DNA from: Candidatus Altimarinota bacterium
GTDB lineage: Bacteria > Patescibacteriota > Gracilibacteria > BD1-5 > UBA6164
Length of the DNA stretch: 62,090 nt
NCBI GenBank assembly: GCA_013368515.1
Contig: JABWCI010000007.1
Coordinates: forward strand, 1 to 62,090
Direction: 5' to 3'
Positions 19,384-32,600 of this stretch are shown here, one piece after another (position 1 is the first letter of the stretch; each line of letters starts with the position of its first letter). Below the pieces are notes generated by a model. That model was not told the origin of the DNA and made no database searches. It saw only the letters and a list, made by a program, of their open reading frames with translations. The translations under genes and the position numbers were made by a program.

Positions 19384-19547
19384 AAGGAATAAAGGAACAA
19401 TTTAAATCTACAAAAAAATTATCTTTTTTACTAAAAATTATTCAAAAATTTTTCGCTTAGGATAGCTAAACAAAAAATTTTTAAAATAATTTTTATCTAA
19501 AAAATCTAGATTTTTATTGTTTCGAATTAATTATTCCTTTATTCCTT
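19384..19547 (+). repeat. 164-base foldback element upstream of rnhA
   Basis: Terminal arms AAGGAATAAAGGAA (19384-19397) and TTCCTTTATTCCTT (19534-19547) are perfect 14-base inverted repeats. Interior arms also pair: AATTATTCAAAAATTTTT with AAAAATTTTTAAAATAATT, around CGCTTAGGATAGCTAA. It fills most of the sodB-rnhA gap and ends 18 bases before rnhA. Confidence 0.75.
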
Positions 19548-19565
19548 AATTTTTAAATAATAAAA

Positions 19566-20300
19566 ATGCTTCCAGAAGTAGATATTTTTTCAGATTGATG
19601 AGCAAATCCAAATCCATGAAAATGAGCTTATTGAGTTATACTAAGTTATAAATGAATTAAAAAAGAGTTTTCTGCAGGTTATAAAATGACAACAAATAAT
19701 AGAATGGAATTAACTTGAGCTATAACTTGACTTGAAAAACTAACAAAAAAATCAAAAGTAAATCTATATACAGACTCTCAATATACTATAAATGGTATAG
19801 AAAAGTGATGGGCAAAAAAATGGAAAGAAAATAATTGGTATAGGACAAAAACAGAGAAAGCTGTCAACTATGATCTATGGGAAAAATTACTTGATTTAGT
19901 TGAAAAACATGATGTAAAATTTCATTGGGTAAAATGACATAATGGACATTTAGAAAATGAAAGATGTGATGAATTAGCTACTCTTGCAATGAATATGGAC
20001 AACTTAATTGACGATATCAATTATATACCTAGTGATGAAGAACTTCAAAAAATGACTAGCAATTTTTTACAAAAAAATAATGTATCAGATAAAAAAATAA
20101 TAGACAAAAATATAAAAGTATTAAAATCTGGAGATGCTTGTCGTAAATGCGGAACTTCAGTTGAAAAAAAAATACCAAAACATACAAGTAAAACAAAATC
20201 TCAAAATTATTACTATGAATATTATTTATCTTGTCCAAATTGCAAAACTAACTATATGATTGATAGTGCAAAAAGAGAAATAGATACTCTGAAAATATAA
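19566..20300 (+). CDS. rnhA: Ribonuclease HI with C-terminal zinc-ribbon extension
   Basis: 244 residues against ~155 for ordinary RNase HI. Catalytic pattern: D in DIFSDGGANPNPGKGAYG, E in NNRMELTGAI, D in NLYTDSQYTINGI, and the final D in ENERCDELA; the handle region KWWAKKWKENNW and FHWVKGHNGH are also present. Degrades RNA in RNA-DNA hybrids. After residue ~145 comes an extra part with two Cys pairs, CRKCGTS and CPNCKTNY, about 35 residues apart, i.e. a zinc ribbon that could add nucleic-acid or protein contacts. Confidence 0.93.
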
Positions 20301-20324
20301 AAAACTCTGCATTGCAGCGTTTTT

Positions 20325-20330
<6 letters not shown>
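20298..20330. terminator. Terminator between rnhA and leuS
   Basis: AAAAAAC.CTGC-ATT-GCAG.GTTTTTTT between convergent genes, usable in both directions. Confidence 0.82.
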
Positions 20331-23486
<3,156 letters not shown>

Positions 23487-23565
23487 TCTTTTTTTATAAA
23501 TATAATAAAAATATGTTTGATTATATGCAAAAATTAGCTTATTTCTAGTTTTTTTTAAACAAAAA

Positions 23566-23596
23566 AATAATCCTTTTAAAAGGATTATTTTTTATT
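23566..23596 (-). terminator. Terminator after the pilin-like pair
   Basis: Palindrome AAAAATAATCCTTTT/AAAAGGATTATTTTT between leuS (downstream on the minus strand) and the pilin-like genes; T-run on the minus strand. Confidence 0.85.
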
Positions 23597-23960
23597 CTCA
23601 AATTATACCAGTATCAGTTCATCCACTTCATAAAAATAAATTTACTATTGGACCAGCTAAAAATATTATAACTATTCATATAAGAGCTTGGATAATAATA
23701 GTTTTTCAAGATTTCACTTTTTCATCATCTTCTGCTGCAGTTATTATTTTGAATCATCAATAAATTCAATATAAAACAGCTATTAGATAAAGAAATCATA
23801 AAATATAAACTGTGTATTCTTGTATTACTATATCTGCGTTATCTGAACCTCAAATTAATCAATTATTAATTTTTTCAACTCAAAATGCTCATAAAACATT
23901 GCCTACTTTAAAAAAAGTAGACAATATCATTAAATATAATATTGTCTTTATTTTTTTCAT
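23592..23960 (-). CDS. T4SS-pilin-like small membrane protein
   Basis: 122 residues: signal-type N-terminus MKKIKTILYLMIL, then two membrane helices, YILGFLYLIAVLYGIYGGFK and TIIIQALIGIVIIFLAGPIV, separated by the short charged loop ITAAEDDEKVKSGK. This two-helix layout with a charged loop of about 15 residues is that of TrbC/VirB2-like pilins and of the CPR T4SS_pilin family. The paralogue upstream at 23971 shares LGFLYLIAVLYG and KT.KTIII.ALIGIVVIF. Surface fibres of this type could contact host cells (inference). Confidence 0.8.
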
Positions 23961-23970
23961 TTTTAAATTA

Positions 23971-24309
23971 TTAAGCTAATATTGCTTTAATCAATAATTC
24001 AACAATTGTACCAACTAAAAATATAACAACTATTCAAATAAGTGCATTTATAATAATCGTTTTTCATGTTTTTACTTTATCTTCATCTCACCCAGCTGTT
24101 AATATATTGAATCATCCCCATAGTCAGTATAATACTGCTATTAAATATAAAAATCCTAATATATTAGATACATATCTTTGAACAACTTCATCAGCTCTTC
24201 CTGTAGTTACTATTCATTGATTACTAACTGTACCAGGATTAATTGCAGCATTAGCTTGATTTAAAGCCGTTAAAGTAACTCAAGCAACAGCATATAAACT
24301 TTTTTTCAT
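23971..24309 (-). CDS. T4SS-pilin-like small membrane protein (paralogue)
   Basis: 112 residues, paralogue of the downstream gene: signal peptide MKKSLYAVAGVTLTALNQAN, then LGFLYLIAVLYGLWGGF, loop LTAGGDEDKVKTGK and TIIINALIGIVVIFLVGTIV. First gene of the minus-strand pilin pair, 10 bases before the second. The loop GGDEDKVKTGK resembles the DEEKANKAKK and DEKVNKSKD loops of the plus-strand cluster at 47484-49058. Confidence 0.8.
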
Positions 24310-24360
24310 AAACTTGTTTATTATTAATTAAATTTATAACACCTACATTATAATTAAAAA

Positions 24361-24389
24361 TTATTAAAAATACAAATTTTTTTTGTCAA
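24361..24389 (-). promoter_or_regulatory. Promoter of the minus-strand pilin pair
   Basis: On the minus strand TTGACA (24389-24384), exactly 17 bases, TAATAA (24366-24361), about 50 bases before the ATG at 24309. Perfect -35 and spacing, moderate -10. Confidence 0.6.
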
Positions 24390-24446
24390 AAGATTGCAAA
24401 AAAAAGAAAAATGCATAAATTAATGGAAATTTTTTATTTTAAATAT

Positions 24447-25001
24447 ATGGATATAGAATTATTTTTAAAAGATCTAAGGGAGTATTGAATTAAAAATACT
24501 GTCCCTAATGTTAGTGATGTCAATGTTAATTTTTTAAGAGATTTATTAAAAATATCTAAAGCTAAAAATATGCTTGAAATAGGTACTGCAAATTGATTTA
24601 GTGGTATAAATTTTGCTTTGGAACTTAAAAAAAATTGATGACACTTGACTACTATAGACTTTTCTCCTAAATCACAATGAGAAGCATTATTAAATTTCAA
24701 AAGTGCAAATCTGGATAATATAATAACTTCAATATTATGAAACGCTCTTGATGAAATACCTAAGCTCCAAGATAATTTTTTTGATTTTATTTTTATAGAT
24801 TGAATGAAGAAAAGAAGTTGAGAGTTTCTAAACTTGTGTTTACCTAAGGCTAAACCTTGAGCTATAATAATAATAGATGATGTTATAAAATTTAAGGATA
24901 AAATGCAAACACTTCGGACATATCTAGAAAAAACAAAAATAAAATACAATATCATCCCAATTGATGTAGATGATTGAATAATTATGATAATTAAAGATTA
25001 A
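24447..25001 (+). CDS. O-methyltransferase (class I SAM-dependent)
   Basis: 184 residues. NMLEIGTANGFSGINFALEL is SAM motif I, LTTIDFSPKSQGEAL gives the acidic end of beta-2, NALDEIPKLQDNFFDFIFIDGMKK is the DxxxD/IDG segment, and GAIIIIDDVIKFK then DDGIIMIIK complete the catechol O-methyltransferase-like fold. Natural substrate unknown. CGG (24916) encodes the R of QTLRTYLE, where members of the family have Arg, so CGG still reads as Arg here. Overlaps nothing; thiI starts 4 bases after the stop, likely one operon with thiI, the M23 gene and smpB. Confidence 0.85.
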
Positions 25002-25005
25002 ATTT

Positions 25006-26502
25006 ATGAAGTTTATTGTTAAGCCATTTTCTGAAATTTTAATAAAATCAAAACCAGTTAGAAAAAAGTACTTAAGTTTTTTACAAACAAATTGTAATTT
25101 GGCATTTAAAAAAATAGATAATTCTATAAAAGCAAAATTTTTTTGGGATAGACAGGAGATAATAGTTTGAAAACAATTAGATTCATTTCAATATAATTCA
25201 CTTATAACAACACTTTCTAGAATGCCATGAATAGAGAGTTTTTTAGAAGTTATTGAACAAAATTTTGATTCTATTAATGATATATTTGAGAAAGCTTCAG
25301 GTTATTATCAGAATGATATAGAAAATAAAAGTTTTGTAGTTAGAGTAAGAAGAAGTTGAAATCATTCTTTTTCTTCAATAGATGCAGAAAGATATGTTTG
25401 ATGATGACTTTTACAAAGATCAAAGAATTCAAAAGTTAATCTAAAAAATCCAGATATCGTAATTAATATAGAAATAAAAGATGATAAAGTTTATTTAGTA
25501 AAAAATAAATTTATTTGAATTTGATGATATCCAGTTTGAACTCAAGATAAAGTAATTAGTCTTATTTCTGGTTGATTTGATTCTTGAGTATCTACTTACT
25601 CTATGATAAAAAGATGATGTAAGGTTGATTACTTGTTTTTTAATTTGGGTTGAGTTGCTCATGAATTATGAGTAAAGCAAGTTGCAAATTACATATGGAA
25701 AAACTTTTCTTCTTGATATAAAGCAAAATTTATAACTATTAATTTTCAAGAAATTGTTTCTCATATAGTTAAGGATCTAGATCATAAATATAGATGAATA
25801 ATCTTAAAAAGATTATTTTTAATGGCAGCAGATATTTTAGCAAAAGAAAATAATTATTATGCAATAGTGAAATGAGATAGCTTATGACAAGTTTCAAGTC
25901 AGACTCTTAAAAATTTATTTGTTATAGATAAAGCTTCTGAAACACTAGTTTTAAGACCTCTTATATCTTTTAATAAACAGGAAATTATAAATGATTCAAT
26001 GAAAATATGAACCTATGAATTTGCTTGTAATATGCCTGAATATTGTGCCGTAATCTCTGATAAACCAGCTACTTGAGCAAAACTTGAAAATGTATTAAAT
26101 GAAGAAAAAAAATTTGATTTCTCTTTACTTGAAAAAGCAATAAATAATAAAAAAATACAATTTATTGATGAGGTTTTAGAAAAAGAAGTTTCATGAGATA
26201 TAGAAATTGAAACTTGTCACATAGTTTGACAAAATGAAATTATTATCGATGTAAGAGAGGAGCAAAAATCTCAAGAAAATCCATTAATTATTGAATGATT
26301 TAATATTTTAAAGTTACCTTTTTTTGACTTAGAATTTGAATTTCCAAATCTTGATCAGACAAAAACATATTTATTTTATTGTAATAAATGAATGATATCA
26401 AAAAACCAAGCAATTTTATTAAAAAATAAATGATTTAAAAATATAAAAATTTTCAAACCTGTTTTAACTGATACTTGATGTAGAATTAAAACTTGAAAAT
26501 AA
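25006..26502 (+). CDS. thiI: tRNA 4-thiouridine synthase ThiI with rhodanese domain
   Basis: 498 residues. Domains in order: N-terminal ferredoxin-like plus THUMP (about residues 1-170, with [20 protein letters not shown]), PP-loop [20 protein letters not shown] (about 185-205), [18 protein letters not shown] and [13 protein letters not shown] of the adenylation domain, the [17 protein letters not shown] cysteine segment, and a C-terminal rhodanese domain with the catalytic Cys in YLFYCNKGMIS. This is the long ThiI that takes sulfur from a cysteine desulfurase through the rhodanese Cys to make s4U8 in tRNA. Four bases after the methyltransferase gene. Confidence 0.95.
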
Positions 26503-26551
26503 TAAGATTTTAATATAATTAATATACAATTTTATAAAAAATTAACTATTT

Positions 26552-27712
26552 ATGAATAAAAAACTTATTTCATTCTGGATTTTAATAGTATCATTTTTTG
26601 GTATATGATTTTGATACTCCCTAGTTTTTGCTTGAAATCTATGAGAAATTGAGTTTAGATTATCTAATAATTTATTTATTGATAGTTTAAATTTGAATAA
26701 AAATAGAGTCATTATAAAATCAAGAGAAAATTTAGAAAATGTAGTTATATCATGAGATTGTGGTATAAATTGAAAGTTTATTCAAAAGTGATGAAATTCT
26801 TATATTTTTGATGTTTTTCTTCTTGATAAAAAATGTGAAAAGTCAAAAATTAATGTTTTTTTTAAAAAAGACGATTTAGTATTACAAACTTCTTTTAATA
26901 TTACAAAAAATACTGATTTGTATTTAAAATATATTGATTATTCTAGCGATAAATTAAATTCATATTTATATAGTTTAGAACAAGCTATTAATTGATTAAA
27001 GCTATACTCTTCTTATAATAAAAATTTACATTTGGATAAATATGACTATCTATCTAAAAACAGAAACTTGTCTGAACTTCAATACATGCATAATTTTATA
27101 GTTGATATTTTAGAAAAAAGAGAACAAAAATATTTTATACCTGTAAAATGATCAAATTTAACAACTGTTTCAAGTAAACTTCCAAATGCCGCTAGGCCTT
27201 ATAGAGCTGATTATACAGATTGAGTTCATGAATGATGGGATTTTGATACTGATTTTTGAGAAACAGTTGTTTCTATAGATTATGGTGTAGTTATAAGGAT
27301 TGTTGATAATTTTGTTTTTTCAGACTTAGATAAAATTAAAAAATGAAGTGATTTATCAAAAAATGATAAAATCAAGAACTTAGATATACTTAGAGGTAAT
27401 CAAATTTGGGTTAAAACTATGAAATGAGACATTGCATTTTATTCTCATTTGGATAAAGTTTATTCAAATATAAAAGTATGAGATATGGTTTTTAGATGAC
27501 AAGCCCTATGAACAATTTGAATAAGTTGAGTTCCAGATAAAAATTATAAAGATTATCATTTGCATATAGAACTTAGAAAAAATCCTTATAATGATAATAG
27601 AAAATTACCATATTCTATTGATGAATATATGTCTTGGGATTGGTATTTTAAATGAGAAAATGAAAAACATATAGTAGAAAATCAATATAACATATTCCAA
27701 AAAAATGATTAA
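26552..27712 (+). CDS. Secreted M23-family metallopeptidase
   Basis: 386 residues with signal anchor LISFWILIVSFFGIGFGYSL. LytM-type zinc motifs: HEGWDFD (first His and Asp, about residues 225-231) and YHLHIELRKNP (HxH, about residue 335), with the intervening GVVIRIV and IAFYSHLDKV strands. Family knowledge: M23 enzymes cut peptidoglycan cross-bridges and serve in envelope remodelling or in attack on other cells. Its stop overlaps the smpB start (ATGATTAA), so translation is coupled. Confidence 0.92.
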
Positions 27713-28166
27713 AGATAATTTTATCACAAAAAATAAGAAAGCTTATTTTGATTATGAAATTTTAGATACATATGAGGCATGATTAGAGCTTAAGTGATAT
27801 GAAGTTAAAAGTATAAGAAATTGATATACAAATCTAAAATGATCTTATATAGTTTGAGTTAATTCAGAATTATTTATCAAAGGTATGCATGTTTCAGCTT
27901 GGAAAACCATTGCAAATAAATCAGGTTTAGAAACAGATAGGATTAGAAAAGTTTTACTTCATAGAAAAGATATTATTTACCTTTCATGAAAATCAAAAGA
28001 ACCAGGATATTCTATAATTCCTTTAGAACTGTACTTTTCTTGAAGTTTGATTAAGCTTAGAGTTTGATTGACAAAATGAAGAAAGAGTTATGATAAAAAG
28101 CAATTATTAAAGGAAAGGACAATGGATCGTGAAGCTAAAATAATGATGAAAAAATATATAAATTAA
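27705..28166 (+). CDS. smpB: tmRNA-binding protein SmpB
   Basis: 153 residues. NKKAYFDYEILDTYEAGLEL then KGYEVKSIRNGYTNLKGSYI, the SmpB N-terminal signature, FIKGMHVSAW, the R/K-rich LLHRKD and the tail GRKSYDKKQLLKERTMDREA. Rescues stalled ribosomes with tmRNA. ATG overlaps the M23 stop by 8 bases, the tightest coupling in the window. Confidence 0.96.
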
Positions 28167-28197
28167 GACAAGATATAATATCCTGTCTTTTTTTTTT
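28166..28197 (+). terminator. Terminator after smpB
   Basis: AGACA.GATAT / ATATC.TGTCT stem followed by nine or more T. Confidence 0.88.
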
Positions 28198-28222
28198 GAT
28201 TTTTTGATTTTTTGTCTATAAT
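28196..28222 (+). promoter_or_regulatory. Putative serS promoter
   Basis: TTGATT (28196-28201), 15 bases, TATAAT (28217-28222), then the ATG 30 bases later. Perfect -10, weak -35 and short spacing. Confidence 0.5.
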
Positions 28223-28251
28223 GAGACAAGTTTAGTTTTTAAAATATTTAA

Positions 28252-29511
28252 ATGTTAGATATAAAAATTATTAGAAATAATACAAATTTAGTTAGAGATG
28301 TTATTAAAAAAAGAAATTTAAAACTTGATATAGATGCATTTTTAGAATTAGATAGAGAAAAGTTAGATTTGATTGTTAAAGTTGACTCTTATAGAGCATT
28401 AAAAAATAAAGTTAGTAAAGAAATTCCAACTTTAAGTAATGAAGAAAGACCAGCAAAAATAGCTGAAATGAAACAAGTTTGAGAAGAGTTATCTGTTCTA
28501 GAATCAAAACAAAAAGAAGTAGAAGATACTTGGAGAAATATGTATTTTAAATTTCCAAATCTACTTGATGAAACAGCAGCTATTTGAGATACTGATGAAT
28601 GAAATGTAGTTGAAAAAAGTTTTAAAGAACCAACATCTTTTCCTTTTAAAGCAAAAGAACATTGGGAAATTTGAGAAAAAAAATGATGGATAGATATAGA
28701 TAAATGAAGTGAGGTTTCATGAGCTCGTTTTTGGTATATAAAATGAGATTTAGTTATGTTACAATTTGCTATAATTAATTTTGTAGTTTCAAAGCTTATG
28801 TCAAAAGGTTTTGAACCTATTTTGCCTCCAGTTTTAGTTAGAGAACAAGCTATGTTTGGTACATGATTTTTCCCAGCTTGAGAAGATGGTATATACTCTG
28901 TAAATCCATGAGAAGATGATTTATACTTAGTTGGTACAAGTGAAGTACCAGTTACTAGCTATCATACTAATGAGGTTTTAGATTTAGAAAAACCAAAAAT
29001 GTATGTTGCTTATAGTCCTTGTTTTAGAAGAGAAGCTTGAAGTGCTTGAAAGGATACTAGAGGTATACTTAGATGACATCAATTTGATAAAGTTGAAATG
29101 GTTGTTTTTTGTAAAAATGATGAAAGCAAATCTATGCATGATTTTATGGTAGGAGTAGAAGAAGAAGTACGGCAAGATTTAGGAATCCCTTACAATAAAG
29201 TTAATATTTGTAGTTGAGATTTATGAAATCCAGCACTTAAAAAATATGATTTAGAAGCTTGGATGCCATGACAACAAAAATTTAGAGAAGTTACTAGTTG
29301 TAGTAATGTTTGAGAATTTCAATCAAGAAGACTATCTATAAAATATAAAGATAACAATTGAGAACTTCAATATGCTCATACATTAAATTGAACAGTTTCA
29401 GCTATTTGAAGATGTTTAATAGCTATAATTGAAAATTATCAAACTGAAAATGGAGATGTTGTTATACCTGAAGTTTTAATTCCATTTATGTGATGAAAAA
29501 AAATAATATAA
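28252..29511 (+). CDS. serS: Seryl-tRNA synthetase
   Basis: 419 residues. N-terminal coiled-coil arm (about residues 25-100), then class II core: motif 1 around [12 protein letters not shown], motif 2 [20 protein letters not shown] (full pattern continues QFDKVEM) and motif 3 [40 protein letters not shown] is the serine-binding region. Charges tRNA-Ser. One CGG codon (29170) in [11 protein letters not shown]. Confidence 0.97.
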
Positions 29512-29553
29512 AAATAATAAATTTTGTATAAAAAAATAGTACAAAAATGTTGT

Positions 29554-29595
29554 AAAAAAGAGTTTTTTTAATAAAATGTTAAAAACTCTTTTTTT
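29554..29595 (+). terminator. Terminator after serS
   Basis: AAAAAAGAGTTTTT / AAAAACTCTTTTTTT hairpin with T-run, 40 bases after the stop. Confidence 0.85.
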
Positions 29596-29622
29596 GTTTA
29601 TTTATCAATTAAAAAAAGTATT

Positions 29623-32600
29623 ATGATTTATACAAAATTTCAAAAATTTATATCAAGTTTTTTGATTTTTTCATTACTTTTTGGTATTACCTTTAGAGTA
29701 CCATTTTTTGATTTCTTAGCATCTGCCTCTTGAGATGATTATTATGATATAGTTTCTATACTTGTAGATGAGAAAACATATTCTGATACATCTTCTGAAA
29801 TAAAAAGATATAGTAAAGACATAACTAATGTTTTAGAAAATACAAAGGTTGTTGTTTTGCCTTTTCCTGATGATGCTAGTACTTATGATATAGCATCAAT
29901 AAATGAATCTTTATATTATGAATGATATAAATGACTTTCTGATGTAGATTTTGAATCTAGATTAGTTTGAACAGTTTTAATTTGAAATATTCAAATTCCA
30001 ACAGTTCATAAAAATAATGAGGTATCTAAAACGATACTTCCTTATACTGATTTTGATGATAAATCATATATATACAATACTGATACACAAAAATATGAAT
30101 ATAACAAGGATAATGTTACTTGAGTTAGATCTGAAATTTGGCATTGAGTTATTTCTCCTAACACATGAAATTATGATACTGACATAGATGCAATAAAGGA
30201 TTATTTTGATAAGAATCATGATTATTATACTTGAAAATGATTTTATGAACTGGAGAATAATTCTACAAATTGAAATCAAAATGAATGATATAGTGATACT
30301 TATGAACCTTATGTTTTTTATTTTGATAGTTTCAGAGAGTCAAAGGCATTAAATTATAACTCTTATGTTTGATACGAGTTATACCTATCAAATAAAGAAG
30401 ATATAATATATAATAGATATACTAAAGAATTAGCTGATAAATTGAAGCAAGAATTACTTTGAAGTTCTACTGAATCTTTAGGTAGTTTAGCAAAAAAAAT
30501 AGACCCAACTTTAAGTGATGATTTAATAAATAGTTTAGATAATAATCTTGAATGAGTTCCTGATATTCAAACTAGAACAATTATAAATGAAACTGTAAAA
30601 AAATTTATTCAGGTTATATCTCCATGAGCTATATCTGATATGAGAAAAAATGTTTATAATGCATGAAGATATAATTATGAGGATAGAGTAAATGTTGATT
30701 TTATTCCATATCTTATAAGTGTATTAGATATTGTTAATGATGAATTAATAAAAGAAATTACAGATGATTTTGAATCTAAAATGGATTGATTAATTAAATC
30801 AATTCCTTGATCTATAGTTATTCCAGTTAGTTATAAATTTAAAAATAGCCAAGTTGAAGAAGTATATGAAAATTACTTATTTTGAAAAAAGGCTTCAGAT
30901 ATAACATACGCATGAGATTGTAGTTTTTATAGAGGTTCAACTATAAATTGATGACAATTAGTTGAGGCTAATAGAGGGACAAATATTTATAATATAGAGC
31001 CAGACAAGAATACTTTCTCTGTTTATGGTAATATATGTTTTTCAAATCTTCAATCTTGAAAATCTTTAGATTGATTGTGGTGAAGAAATTCTCCTTTTAA
31101 TCTTAATCAAACTGAATCTGCTAAATGAAATTTAGTTCTTAATCAATCAGACTATAAATGAGCAATAGTTCCATTATATGATATCAAGTGATCTAAGGAA
31201 ATTTATGACTCATCTAAAAATCCTAGTATATCAATGTGTTATAATACTAATCTTATTTTAGCAGATAGATATGAGTATTGAGTATGAAATTGAGAAACTT
31301 CAACATGGGAAAATACATATAAATTACCATCTTATCAAACAAGTACTCTTAGAACATCTGTTCCTTGATGGCAATGTATAACTGATACAAACTCAACAGA
31401 TAAATATTATCCTTTTAGCTTAAAATTCGAACAACATGTTTCAACTTTGACCGCTGGATATTGTGAGAAAAACTCTATTTATCTTGATGGTGTTTTAGTT
31501 AAAGAAGTTGCGTACAATGAAGCTTGTTGATGAGATTCTTGTGAATGTTCTTGAACTAATACAAGAGATATAGTAAATAATATAGAGGATATATTAGATG
31601 GTTTGTTGGTTGATGAAAGCTATGATATAGAAGAAAGTAGCTGGATAATAAATAGATATGACTATAAATCTATTTCTGATTCTCATATGTTTCATAAATC
31701 TCCTACTTCAGATGAATTAAAGGCACAGATTGAATCTATGGTTACACCATCTTTAGCTGTAGATAAAGATAGATATATAGATTTTCTTTTATCAAATTGA
31801 TCATTTGCTAAAATAAATTATCCATATTTATTTAGAATTAAATTTGATGATATATCAGATTTAACAATAGATAAAGTTTCTATTGAGTTAGATAGAGTTT
31901 TAGATCAAAAAAGTCAAGAGTTTAGAAATATAACTTGATTATCTCTAGACTTAAAAACATATTTAAAACAAAAATGAAGTAAAAAATTATATTTAGATGG
32001 AGAAGAAAAGGATATTAGTTATTATGATATGCTTGTATTTGCAATCTATTGGAATAATTTGTCTTCAGTTTCTGCAAAATATTGATTTGTTTTTGAGAAT
32101 TATTTATCAAGTCAATTAAATACTCAAAATTCATTTTTCTTGCCAAAATGAAGAAGTCAATATGAAATTGCATATTTAGGTTCTTCTTGAAATGCATCTA
32201 ATATGTATATATGACTTGATCCTAACTCTAAGTCTACAAATCCATATTCTGACATAATATCTAAAAATCAAGATATTTCTACAAAAATATTATGATTAAA
32301 TATTAATTGATCAGAAACTGTTACAAATGAAGCATTATTTAAGTGTGCACCTCCAGAATGAGTTCCTATTTGGGAATGGATTCCTGCAATTATGTGTCGG
32401 TTATGAGATATGCTTCCTCCTACAATAAAAATATCTGATTGAGCTTGTTGACCTTCTCTTTTATCTTCTGAGGAAAAAGAAGAATTTGAAATTTGTAATT
32501 GAGATGTAAATAAAAATTGAGTTAATGATTGTGTAGAAAGTAAATTACCAGATTGAAACATACTTCTTGAATCTGATTCAAATAAATATTCATACAATAA

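Noticed and set aside
24434-24955. 173-codon minus ORF opposite the methyltransferase
   Set aside because: The plus strand has a complete methyltransferase with SAM motifs and the minus frame has none.
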